Shown here piece by piece: positions 1 to 12,022 of a stretch of 64,000 nucleotides of DNA (position 1 is the stretch's first letter; each line of letters begins with the position of its first letter). The translations under genes and the position numbers were made by a program. The DNA is taken from assembly GCA_964058805.1 (NCBI GenBank), contig CAXKVV010002149.1, positions 434,001-498,000 of the forward strand, read 5' to 3'. Source of the stretch: Schoenoplectus triqueter. Taxonomy: Eukaryota > Streptophyta > Magnoliopsida > Poales > Cyperaceae. Under the pieces are notes generated by a model. It worked only from the letters and a program-made list of their open reading frames with translations, had not been told where the DNA came from and searched no databases.

Positions 1-3000
1 GGACTTGTTTTCAGCGGGTCCCGTTTTCACGTTTTGCGCGCCTAGACTCGTATTTGGCGGTTCCGAGGGCGTCGAGTCCCGTTTTCATATTTTGCCCCGC
101 CCGACTCGTATTCGGCGGTTCTGAGGGCGTCGGGTCCCTTTTCATGTTTTGCATGCCCGGACTCCTTTTCGTCCGAACCGAGGGCGTCGGGTCCCGTTTT
201 CATGTTTTGCGCGCCTGAACTCGTTTTCGGCGGTACCAACGGCGTCGGGTCCTGTTTTCATGTTTTGCGCGCCCAGACTCGTATTCGGCGGTTCCGAGGG
301 CGTCGGGTCCCTTTTTCATGTTTTGCGTGCCCGGACTCGTTTTCATCGGTATCGTGGGCGTCGGGTCCCGTTTTCATGTTTTGCGCGCCCAGACACATTT
401 TCGACGGTACCGAGGGAGCCAGGTCCCGTTTTCATGTGTTGCGCGCCCGGACTCGTTTTCGACGGTACCGAGTTCGTCAGGTCTCGTTTTCATGTTTTGC
501 GCCCCCGGACTCATGTTCGGCTGTATGGAGGGCGTCGGGTCATGTTTTCATGTTTTGCGCGCCAGGACTCATTTTCGTCCAAGTCGTGGGCGTCGGGTCC
601 CGTTTTCATCTTTTGCGCGCCTAGACTCGTTTTCGGCGGTTCCGAGGGCGTCGGGTCCTGTTTCATATTTTGCGCGTCCAGACTCGTTTTCTGCGGTACC
701 GAGGTCGTCTGGTCTCGTTTTCATATTCTGCGCCCGGAATCGTTTTAGGCCGTGCCGAGGGCGTCGGGTCCCGTTTTCATGTATTGCGCGCACCGACTCG
801 TTTTCGGCGGTATCGAGGGTGTCGGGTACTGTTTTCATGTTTTGCGCGCCCAGACTCATTTTCGGCGGTTCCGAGGGCGTCGGGTGCCGTTTTCATGCTA
901 TGCGCGCCCGAACTCATTTTCGGACGTATCGAGGGCGTCAGGTCCCGTTTTCATGTTTTGCGCGCCCGAACTCGTTTTCGGCCGTCCCGTTTTCATGTTT
1001 TCCCCTCCCGGACATGTTTTTTGGAGTACTGAGTGCGTTGGGTCCCGTTTTCATGTTTTGCGCGCCAGGACCCATTTTTGGCGGTTCCGAGGGCGTCGGG
1101 TACCGTTTTCATGTTTTGCGCTTCCGGACTCGTTTTCTGCGGTACCGATGGCGTCGGGTCCCGTTTTCTTATTTTCCGCTCCCGGACCTGTTTTTGGGAG
1201 TACCGACGGCGTCGGGTCCCGTTTTCATGTTTTGCTCGCCCGGATTCGTTTTCAGCGGTGCCGAGTGCGTCGGGTCTCGTTTTCATGTTTTGCGCGCCTA
1301 GACTCGTTTTCGGCGGTTCCGAGGGCGTCGGGTCCCGTTTCCATGTTTTACGCGCCCAGACTCGTTTTTGGCAGTACCGAGGGCGTCGGGTCCCGTTTTC
1401 ATGTTTTCCGCTCCTGGACATGTTTTTGGGAGTACCGAGGGCGTCAGGTCCCTTTTTCAAGTTTTGCGCCCCCGGACTCATTTTCGGCGGTACCGAGGGC
1501 GTCGGGTACCGTTTTCATGTTTTACTCGCTCAGACTCGTTTTCTGCGGTACCGAGGGGGTCGGGTCTTGTCTTCTTATTTTCCGAGGACATGTGTTTGGG
1601 AGTACCGACGGCATCGGGTCCCGTTTTCATGTTTTGCTCGCCCGGATTCGTTTTCCGCAGTGCCGAGTGCGTCGGGTCTCGTTTTCATGGTTTGTGCGCC
1701 CAGACTCGTTTTCGGCGGTTCCGAGGGTGTCGGGTCCCGTTTTCAAGTTTTGCGCGTCCAGACTCGTTTTCGGCGGTTCCGAGGGCGTGTGGTCCCGTTT
1801 TAATGTTTTGCGCGCCCGGACTCGTTTTCGGCGGTACCGAGGGCGTCGGGTCCCGTTTTCATGTTTTCCGCTCCCGGACATGTTTTTGGGAGTACCGAGG
1901 GCGTCGGGTCCCTTTTTCAAGTTTTGCGCCCGGACTAATTTTCGGCGGTACCGAGGGCGTCGGGTCCTGTTTTCATGTTTTACTCGCCCGGACTCGTTTT
2001 CGGCGGTACCGACGGCGTCGGGTCCCGTTTCCATGTTTTGCGCGCCCGGACTCGTTTTCGACGGTACCGAGGGCGTCGGGTCCTGTTTTCATGTTTTGCG
2101 CGCCCGGACTCGTTTTCGACGGTACCGAGGGTGTCGGGTCCCGTTTTCATGTTTTGCGCTTCCGAACTCGTTTTCGTCAGTACCGTGGGCTTCAGGTGCC
2201 CGTTTTCATGTTTTGTGCGCCCAGACTCATTTTCGGTGGTTCCGAGGGCGTCGGGTACCGTTTTCATGTTTTGCGCGCTCGGACTCGTTTTCGGCGGTTC
2301 CGAGGGCGTCAGGTCCCATTTTCATGTTTTGCGCGCCCCGACTCGTTTTCGGCGGTTCAGAGGGCGTCGGGTCCCTTTTTCATGTTTTGCGCGCCCGGAC
2401 TCATTTTCGACGGTACCGAGGGCGTCGTCTCCCGTTTTCATGTTTTCCGCTCCCGGACATGTTTTTGGGAGTACCGAGGGCGTCGGGTCCCGTTTTCATG
2501 TTTTGCTCGCCCGGACTCGTTTTCGGCGATACCGACGGCGTCGGGTCCGGTTTTCATGTTTTGCTCGCCCGGATTCGTTTTCGGTTGTACCGAGGTCGTC
2601 GGGTCCCGTTTCCATGTTTTGCGCGCCCGGACTCATTTTCAGCGATACCGAGGGCGTCGTTTCCCGTTTGCATGTTTTGCGCCTCCAGACTCATTTTCGG
2701 CGGTACCGAGGGCGTCGGGTCCCGTTTTCATGTTTTGTGCCCCAGGACTCGTTTTTCGTGGTGTCGAGGGCGTCGTGTCTCGTTTTCATGTTTTGCGCGC
2801 CCGGACTCATTTTCGGTTGTTCCGAGGGCGTCGGGTCCCGTTTTCATGTGTTGCGCGCCCGGACTCGTTTTCGGCGGTTCCGTGGGCGTCGGGTACCATT
2901 TTCATGTTTTGTGCGACTGGACTAGTTTTCGGCGGTATCGAGGGTGTCGGGTACCTTTTCATGTTTTCCGCGCCCGGACTCGTTTTCGGGCGTGCCGAGT

Positions 3001-4480
3001 GCGTCGGGTCCCGTTTTGATGTTTTGCGAACCCATACTCGTTTTCGGCGGTTCCGAGGGCGTCGGGTCTCGTTTTCTTGTTTTGCGCGCCCGGACTCATT
3101 TTCATCGGTACCGAGGGCGTCGGGTCCCGTTTTCATGTTTTGCGCGTCCGGACACATTTTCGGAGGTAACGAGGGAGTCCGGTCCCGTTTTCATGTTTTG
3201 CGCGCCCGGACTCGTTTTCGGCGGTACCGAGGTCGTCAGGTCCCGTTTTCATGTTTTGCGCGTCCAGACTTGTGGGTTCCCGTTTTCATATTTTGCGCCA
3301 GGACTCATTTTCGGCCATGCCGTGGGCTTCGAGTCCCGTTTTCATGTTTTGCGCTCCCGGACTCATTTTCTGCGGTTCCGAGGGCGTCGGGTCCCGTTTC
3401 ATATTTTGCGTGTCCAGACTCGTCGGGTCCCGTTTTCATATTTTGCGCCCGGACTCGTTTTAGGCCGTGCCGAGGGCGTCGGGTCCCGTTTTCATGTATT
3501 GTGCGCACGGACTCGTTTTCGGCGGTATCGAGGGTGTCGGGTCCTGTTTTCATGTTTTGCGGGCCCGGACTCGTTTTCGGCGGTTTCGAGGGCGTCGGGT
3601 GTCCTTTTCATGCTATGCGCGCCCAGACTCGTTTTCGGAGGTACCGAGGGCGTCAGGTCCCGTTTTCATGTTTTGCGCGCCCGAACACGTTTTCGACCGT
3701 CCCGTTTTCATATTTTCCGCTGCCGGACATGTTTTTTGGAGTACTGAGGGAGTCAGGTCCTGTTTTCATGTTTTGCGCGCCAGGACTCATTTTCGGCGGT
3801 TCCGAAGGCGTCGGGTCCCATTTTCATGTTTTGCGCGCCCGGACTCAATTTCTGTGGTACCGAGGGCGTCGGGTCCCATTTTCTTATTTTCCGCGCCCGA
3901 ACATGTTTTTGGGAGTACCGACGGCGTCGGGTCCCGTTTTCATGTTTTGCTCGCCCGGATTCGTTTTCAGCGGTGCCGAGTGCGTCTGGTCTCGTTTTCA
4001 TGTTTTGCGCGCCCGGACTCGTTTTCGGCGGTTCCGAGGGCGTCTGGTCCCGTTTCCATGTTTTGCGCGCCCGAACTCGTTTTCGTCCGAACCGAGGGCG
4101 TCGGGTCCCGTTTTCATGTTTTGCGCGCCCGAACTCATTTTCGGCGGTTCTGAGGGCGTCGGGTCCCGTTTTCATGTTTTACGTGCCTGGACTCTTTTTC
4201 GGCGGTTTCGAGGGCGTCGGGTCCCTTTTTCAAGTTTTGCGCGCCCGGACTCGTTTTCGGCGGTACCGAGGGCGTCGGGTCCCGTTTTCTTATTTTACGC
4301 TCCCGGACATGTTTTTGGTAGTACCGAGGGCGTCGGGTCCCTTTTTCAAGTTTTGCGCCCCTAGACTCATTTTCGGCGGTACCGAGGGCGTCGGGTCCCT
4401 TTTTCATGTTTTACTCGCCCGGACTCATTTTCGGCGGTATTGATGGCGTCGGGTCCCGTTTCAATGTTTTGCGCGCCCGG
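1..4480 (+). repeat. Higher-order unit 1 (partial, longest)
   Basis: First higher-order unit, anchored on GGACTTGTTTTCAGCGG at the very start of the window. Relative to the later units it lacks about 14 bp just after that anchor. It keeps a segment near 2,890-3,380 that is missing from units 2 and 3 but present in unit 4. Its 4.48-kb length, against 3.6-3.9 kb for units 2 and 3, reflects such block gains and losses. Order and private variants of the monomers match the other units. Confidence 0.8.
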
Positions 4481-7400
4481 ACTTGTTTTCAGCGGTGCCT
4501 AGTGCGTCGGGTCCCGTTTTCACGTTTTGCGCGCCTGGACTCGTATTTGGCGGTTCCGAGGGCGTCGGGTCCCGTTTTCATATTTTGCGCCGCCCGACTC
4601 GTATTCGGCGGTTCTGAGGGCGTCGGGTCCCTTTTCATGTTTTGCATGCCCGGACTCCTTTTCGTCCGAACCGAGGGCGTCGGGTCCCGTTTTCATGTTT
4701 TGCGCGCCTGAACTCGTTTTCGGCGGTACCAACGGCGTCGGGTCCCGTTTTCATGTTTTGCGCGCCCAGACTCGTATTCGGCGGTTCCGAGGGCGTCGGG
4801 TCCCGTTTTCATGTTTTGCGCGCCCAGACACATTTTCGACGGTACCGAGGGAGCCAAGTCCCGTTTTCATGTGTTGCGCGCACAGACTCGTTTTCGACGG
4901 TACCGAGTTCGTCAGGTCTCGTTTTCATGTTTTGCGCCCCCGGACTCATGTTCGGCGGTATGGAGGGCGTCGGGTCATGTTTTCATGTTTTGCGCGCCAG
5001 GACTCATTTTCGTCCAAGTCGTGGGCGTCGGGTCCCGTTTTCATCTTTTGCGCGCCTAGACTCGTTTTCGGCGGTTCCGAGGGCGTCGGGTCCCGTTTCA
5101 TATTTTGCGCGTCCAGACTCGTTTTCTGCGGTACCGAGGTCGTCGGGTCTCGTTTTCATATTCTGCGCCCGGAATCGTTTTAGGCCGTGCCGAGGGCGTC
5201 GGGTCCCGTTTTCATGTATTGCGCGCACCGACTCATTTTCGGCGGTATCGAGGGTGTCAGGTACTGTTTTCATGTTTTGCGCGCCCAGACTCATTTTCGG
5301 CGGTTCCGAGGGCGTCGGGTGCCGTTTTCATGCTATGCGCGCCCGGACTCATTTTCGGACGTACCGAGGGCGTCAGGTCCCGTTTTCATGTTTTGCGCGC
5401 CCGAACTCGTTTTCGGCCGTCCCGTTTTCATGTTTTCCCCTCCCGGACATGTTTTTTGGAGTACTGAGTGCGTTGGGTCCCGTTTTCATGTTTTGCGCGC
5501 CAGGACCCATTTTCGGCGGATCCGAGGGCGTCGGGTACCGTTTTCATGTTTTGCGCTTCCGGACTCGTTTTCTGTGGTACCGATGGCGTCGGGTCCCGTT
5601 TTCTTATTTTCCGCTCCCGGACATGTTTTTGGGAGTACCGACGGCGTAAGGTCCCGTTTTCATGTTTTGCTCGCCCGGATTCGTTTTCAGCGGTGCCAAG
5701 TGCGTCGGGTCTCGTTTTCATGTTTTGCGCGCCTGGACTCGTTTTCGGCGGTTCCGAGGGCGTCGGGTCCCGTTTCCATGTTTTACGCGCCAGGACTCGT
5801 TTTCGTCCGTACCGAGGGCGTCGGGTCCCGTTTTCTTTTTTTGCGCGCCCGGACTCATTTTCGTCGGTTCCGAGGGCGTCGGGTCCCGTTTTCATGTTTT
5901 GCGCGCCCAGACTCGTTTTTGGCAGTACCAAGGGCGTCGGGTCCCGTTTTCATGTTTTCCGCTCCCGGATATGTTTTTGGGAGTACCGAGGGCGTCAGGT
6001 CCCTTTTTCAAGTTTTGCGCCCCCGGACTCATTTTCGGCGGTACCGAGGGCGTCGGGTCTTGTCTTCTTATTTTCCGAGGACATGTATTTGGGAGTACCG
6101 ACGGCATCGGGTCCTGTTTTCATGTTTTGCTCGCCCGGATTCGTTTTCCGCAGTGCCGAGTGCGTCGGGTCTCATTTTCATGGTTTGCGCGCCCAGACTC
6201 GTTTTCGGCAGTACCGAGGGCGTCGGGTCCCGTTTTCATGTTTTCCGCTCCCGGACATGTTTTTGGGAGTACCGATGGCGTCGGGTCCCTTTTTCAAGTT
6301 TTGCGCCCCGGACTAATTTTCGGCGGTACCGAGGGCGTCGGGTCCTGTTTTCATGTTTTACTCGCCCGGACTCGTTTTCGGCGGTACCGACGGCGTCGGG
6401 TCCCGTTTCCATGTTTTGCGCGCCCGGACTCGTTTTCGACGGTACCGAGGGCGTCGGGTCCTGTTTTCATGTTTTGCGCGCCCGGACTCGTTTTCGACGG
6501 TACCGAGGGCGTCGGGTCCCGTTTTCATGTTTTGCGCTTCCGAACTCGTTTTCGTCAGTACCGAGGGCTTCAGGTGCCCGATTTCATGTTTTGTGCGCCC
6601 AGACTCGTTTTCGGTGGTTCCGAGGGCGTCGGGTACCGTTTTCATGTTTTGCGCGCTCAGACTCGTTTTCGGCGGTTCCGAGGGCGTCAGGTCCCATTTT
6701 CATGTTTTGCGCGCCCCGACTCGTTTTCGGCGGTTCAGAGGGCGTCGGGTCCCTTTTTCATGTTTTGCGCGCCCGGACTCATTTTCGGCGGTACCGAGGG
6801 CGTCGTCTCCCATTTTCATGTTTTCCGCTCCCGGACATGTTTTTGGGAGTACCAAGGGCGTCGGGTCCCGTTTTCATGTTTTGCTCGCCCGGACTCGTTT
6901 TCGGCGATACCGACGGCGTCGCCGTTTTCATGTTTTGCTCGCCCGGATTCGTTTTCGGTGGTACCGAGGTCGTCGGGTCCCGTTTCCATGTTTTGCGCGC
7001 CCGGACTCATTTTCAGCGATACCGAGGGCGTCGTTTCCCGTTTGCATGTTTTGCGCCTCCAGTCGTTTTAGGCCGTGCCGAGGGCGTCGGGTCCCGTTTT
7101 CATGTATTGTGCGCACGGACTCGTTTTCGGCGGTATCGAGGGTGTCGGGTCCTGTTTTCATGTTTTGCGGGCCCGGACTCGTTTTCGGCGGTTTCGAGGG
7201 CGTCGGGTGTCCTTTTCATGCTATGCGCGCCCAGACTCGTTTTCGGAGGTACCGAGGGCGTCAGGTCCCGTTTTCATGTTTTGCGCGCCCGAACACGTTT
7301 TCGACCGTCCCGTTTTCATATTTTCCGCTGCCGGACATGTTTTTTGGAGTACTGAGGGAGTCAGGTCCTGTTTTCATGTTTTGCGCGCCAGGACTCATTT

Positions 7401-8088
7401 TCGGCGGTTCCGAAGGCGTCGGGTCCCATTTTCATGTTTTGCGCGCCCGGACTCAATTTCTGTGGTACCGAGGGCGTCGGGTCCCATTTTCTTATTTTCC
7501 GCGCCCGAACATGTTTTTGGGAGTACCGACGGCGTCGGGTCCCGTTTTCATGTTTTGCTCGCCCGGATTCGTTTTCAGCGGTGCCGAGTGCGTCTGGTCT
7601 CGTTTTCATGTTTTGCGCGCCCGGACTCGTTTTCGGCGGTTCCGAGGGCGTCTGGTCCCGTTTCCATGTTTTGCGCGCCCGAACTCGTTTTCGTCCGAAC
7701 CGAGGGCGTCGGGTCCCGTTTTCATGTTTTGCGCGCCCGAACTCATTTTCGGCGGTTCTGAGGGCGTCGGGTCCCGTTTTCATGTTTTACGTGCCTGGAC
7801 TCCTTTTCGGCGGTTCCGAGGGCGTCGGGTCCCTTTTTCAAGTTTTGCGCGCCCGGACTCGTTTTCGGCGGTACCGAGGGCGTCGGGTCCCGTTTTCTTG
7901 TTTTACGCTCCCGGACATGTTTTTGGTAGTACCGAGGGCGTCGGGTCCCTTTTTCAAGTTTTGCGCCCCTAGACTCATTTTCGGCGGTACCGAGGGCGTC
8001 GGGTCCCTTTTTCATGATTTACTCGCCCGGACTCATTTTCGGCGGTATTGATGGCGTCGGGTCCCGTTTCAATGTTTTGTGCGCCCGG
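4481..8088 (+). repeat. Higher-order unit 2 (3,608 bp)
   Basis: Starts at the anchor ACTTGTTTTCAGCGGTGCC and runs to the next occurrence at 8,089. Compared with unit 3 it is 326 bp shorter. I can place this as one missing monomer (58 bp) near 4,800 and one missing block of about 268 bp at the junction GCGCCTCCAGTCGTTTTAGG near 7,060. Outside these blocks the two units differ only by scattered bases. Confidence 0.85.
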
Positions 8089-11000
8089 ACTTGTTTTCAG
8101 CGGTGCCTAGTGCGTCGGGTCCCGTTTTCACGTTTTGCGCGCCTGGACTCGTATTTGGCGGTTCCGAGGGCGTCGGGTCCCGTTTTCATATTTTGCGCCG
8201 CCCGACTCGTATTCGGCGGTTCTGAGGGCGTCGGGTCCCTTTTCATGTTTTGCATGCCCGGACTCCTTTTCGTCCGAACCGAGGGCGTCGGGTCCCGTTT
8301 TCATGTTTTGCGCGCCTGAACTCGTTTTCGGCGGTACCAACGGCGTCGGGTCCCGTTTTCATGTTTTGCGCGCCCAGACTCGTATTCGGCGGTTCCGAGG
8401 GCGTCGGGTCCCTTTTTCATGTTTTGCGTGCCCGGACTCGTTTTCATCGGTACCGTGGGCGTCGGGTCCCGTTTTCATGTTTTGCGCGCCCAGACACATT
8501 TTCGACGGTACCGAGGGAGCCAGGTCCCGTTTTCATGTGTTGCGCGCACGGACTCGTTTTCGACGGTACCGAGTTCGTCAGGTCTCGTTTTCATGTTTTG
8601 CGCCCCCGGACTCATGTTCGGCGGTATGGAGGGCGTCGGGTCATGTTTTCATGTTTTGCGCGCCAGGACTCATTTTCGTCCAAGTCGTGGGCGTCGGGTC
8701 CCGTTTTCATCTTTTGCGCGCCTAGACTCGTTTTCGGCGGTTCCGAGGGCGTCGGGTCCCGTTTCATATTTTGCGCGTCCAGACTCGTTTTCTGCGGTAC
8801 CGAGGTCGTCGGGTCTCGTTTTCATATTCTGCGCCCGGAATCGTTTTAGGCCGTGCCGAGGGCGTCGGGTCCCGTTTTCATGTATTGCGCGCACCGACTC
8901 ATTTTCGGCGGTATCGAGGGTGTCAGGTACTGTTTTCATGTTTTGCGCGCCCAGACTCATTTTCGGCGGTTCCGAGGGCGTCGGGTGCCGTTTTCATGCT
9001 ATGCGCGCCCGGACTCATTTTCGGACGTACCGAGGGCGTCAGGTCCCGTTTTCATGTTTTGCGCGCCCGAACTCGTTTTCGGCCGTCCCGTTTTCATGTT
9101 TTCCCCTCCCGGACATGTTTTTTGGAGTACTGAGTGCGTTGGGTCCCGTTTTCATGTTTTGCGCGCCAGGACCCATTTTCGGCGGATCCGAGGGCGTCGG
9201 GTACCGTTTTCATGTTTTGCGCTTCCGGACTCGTTTTCTGTGGTACCGATGGCGTCGGGTCCCGTTTTCTTATTTTCCGCTCCCGGACATGTTTTTGGGA
9301 GTACCGACGGCGTCAGGTCCCGTTTTCATGTTTTGCTCGCCCGGATTCGTTTTCAGCGGTGCCGAGTGCGTCGGGTCTCGTTTTCATGTTTTGCGCGCCT
9401 GGACTCGTTTTCGGCGGTTCCGAGGGCGTCGGGTCCCGTTTCCATGTTTTACGCGCCAGGACTCGTTTTCGTCCGTACCGAGGGCGTCGGGTCCCGTTTT
9501 CTTTTTTTGCGCGCCCGGACTCATTTTCGTCGGTTCCGAGGGCGTCGGGTCCCGTTTTCATGTTTTGCGCGCCCAGACTCATTTTTGGCAGTACCAAGGG
9601 CGTCGGGTCCCGTTTTCATGTTTTCCGCTCCCGGATATGTTTTTGGGAGTACCGAGGGCGTCAGGTCCCTTTTTCAAGTTTTGCGCCCCCGGACTCATTT
9701 TCGGCGGTACCGAGGGCGTCGGGTCTTGTCTTCTTATTTTCCGAGGACATGTATTTGGGAGTACCGACGGCATCGGGTCCTGTTTTCATGTTTTGCTCGC
9801 CCGGATTCATTTTCCGCAGTGCCGAGTGCGTCGGGTCTCATTTTCATGGTTTGCGCGCCCAGACTCGTTTTCGGCAGTACCGAGGGCGTCGGGTCCCGTT
9901 TTCATGTTTTCCGCTCCCGGACATGTTTTTGGGAGTACCGAGGGCGTCGGGTCCCTTTTTCAAGTTTTGCGCCCCGGACTAATTTTCGGCGGTACCGAGG
10001 GCGTCGGGTCCTGTTTTCATGTTTTACTCGCCCGGACTCGTTTTCGGCGGTACCGACGGCGTCGGGTCCCGTTTCCATGTTTTGCGCGCCCGGACTCGTT
10101 TTCGACGGTACCGAGGGCGTCGGGTCCTGTTTTCATGTTTTGCGCGCCCGGACTCGTTTTCGACGGTACCGAGGGCGTCGGGTCCCGTTTTCATGTTTTG
10201 CGCTTCCGAACTCGTTTTCGTCAGTACCGAGGGCTTCAGGTGCCCGATTTCATGTTTTGTGCGCCCAGACTCGTTTTCGGTGGTTCCGAGGGCGTCGGGT
10301 ACCGTTTTCATGTTTTGCGCGCTCAGACTCGTTTTCGGCGGTTCCGAGGGCGTCAGGTCCCATTTTCATGTTTTGCGCGCCCCGACTCGTTTTCGGCGGT
10401 TCAGAGGGCGTCGGGTCCCTTTTTCATGTTTTGCGCGCCCGGACTCATTTTCGGCGGTACCGAGGGCGTCGTCTCCCATTTTCATGTTTTCCGCTCCCGG
10501 ACATGTTTTTGGGAGTACCAAGGGCGTCGGGTCCCGTTTTCATGTTTTGCTCGCCCGGACTCGTTTTCGGCGATACCGACGGCGTCGCCGTTTTCATGTT
10601 TTGCTCGCCCGGATTCGTTTTCGGTGGTACCGAGGTCGTCGGGTCCCGTTTCCATGTTTTGCGCGCCCGGACTCATTTTCAGCGATACCGAGGGCGTCGT
10701 TTCCCGTTTGCATGTTTTGCGCCTCCAGACTCATTTTCGGCGGTACCGAGGGCGTCGGGTCCCGTTTTCATGTTTTTTGCCCCAGGACTCGTTTTTCGTG
10801 GTGTCGAGGGCGTCGTGTCTCGTTTTCATGTTTTGCGCGCCCGGACTCGTTTTCGGTTGTTCCGAGGGCGTCGGGTCCCGTTTTCATGTGTTGCGCGCCC
10901 GGACTCGTTTTCGGCGGTTCCGAGGGCGTCGGGTCCCGTTTCATATTTTGCGTGTCCAGACTCGTCGGGTCCCGTTTTCATATTTTGTGCCCGGACTCGT

Positions 11001-12022
11001 TTTAGGCCGTGCCGAGGGCGTCGGGTCCCGTTTTCATGTATTGTGCGCACGGACTCGTTTTCGGCGGTATCGAGGGTGTCGGGTCCTGTTTTCATGTTTT
11101 GCGGGCCCGGACTCGTTTTCGGCGGTTTCGAGGGCGTCGGGTGTCCTTTTCATGCTATGCGCGCCCAGACTCGTTTTCGGAGGTACCGAGGGCGTCAGGT
11201 CCCGTTTTCATGTTTTGCGCGCCCGAACACGTTTTCGACCGTCCCGTTTTCATATTTTCCGCTGCCGGACATGTTTTTTGGAGTAATGAGGGAGTTAGGT
11301 CCTGTTTTCATGTTTTGCGCGCCAGGACTCATTTTCGGCGGTTCCGAAGGCGTCGGGTCCCATTTTCATGTTTTGCGCGCCCGGACTCAATTTCTGTGGT
11401 ACCGAGGGCGTCGGGTCCCATTTTCTTATTTTCCGCGCCCGAACATGTTTTTGGGAGTACCGACGGCGTCGGGTCCCGTTTTCATGTTTTGCTCGCCCGG
11501 ATTCGTTTTCAGCGGTGCCGAGTGCGTCTGGTCTCGTTTTCATGTTTTGCGCGCCCGGACTCGTTTTCGGCGGTTCCGAGGGCGTCTGGTCCCGTTTCCA
11601 TGTTTTGCGCGCCCGAACTCGTTTTCGTCCGAACCGAGGGCGTCGGGTCCCGTTTTCATGTTTTGCGCGCCCGAACTCATTTTCGGCGGTTCTGAGGGCG
11701 TCGGGTCCCGTTTTCATGTTTTACGTGCCTGGACTCCTTTTCGGCGGTTCCGAGGGCGTCGGGTCCCTTTTTCAAGTTTTGCGCGCCCGGACTCGTTTTC
11801 GGCGGTACCGAGGGCGTCGGGTCCCGTTTTCTTGTTTTACGCTCCCGGACATGTTTTTGGTAGTACCGAGGGCGTCGGGTCCCTTTTTCAAGTTTTGCGC
11901 CCCTAGACTCATTTTCGGCGGTACCGAGGGCGTCGGGTCCCTTTTTCATGTTTTACTCGCCCGGACTCATTTTCGGCGGTATTGATGGCGTCGGGTCCCG
12001 TTTCAATGTTTTGTGCGCCCGG
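8089..12022 (+). repeat. Higher-order unit 3 (3,934 bp)
   Basis: Runs from the anchor at 8,089 to the same anchor at 12,023. It shares the order and sequence of monomers with units 2 and 4, including private variants such as the TTTTCCGCTCCCGGACATG monomers and the truncated monomers with GGCCGTCCCGTTTTC. It carries a deletion of about 490 bp relative to unit 1 (the segment at about 2,890-3,380 there). Confidence 0.85.
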
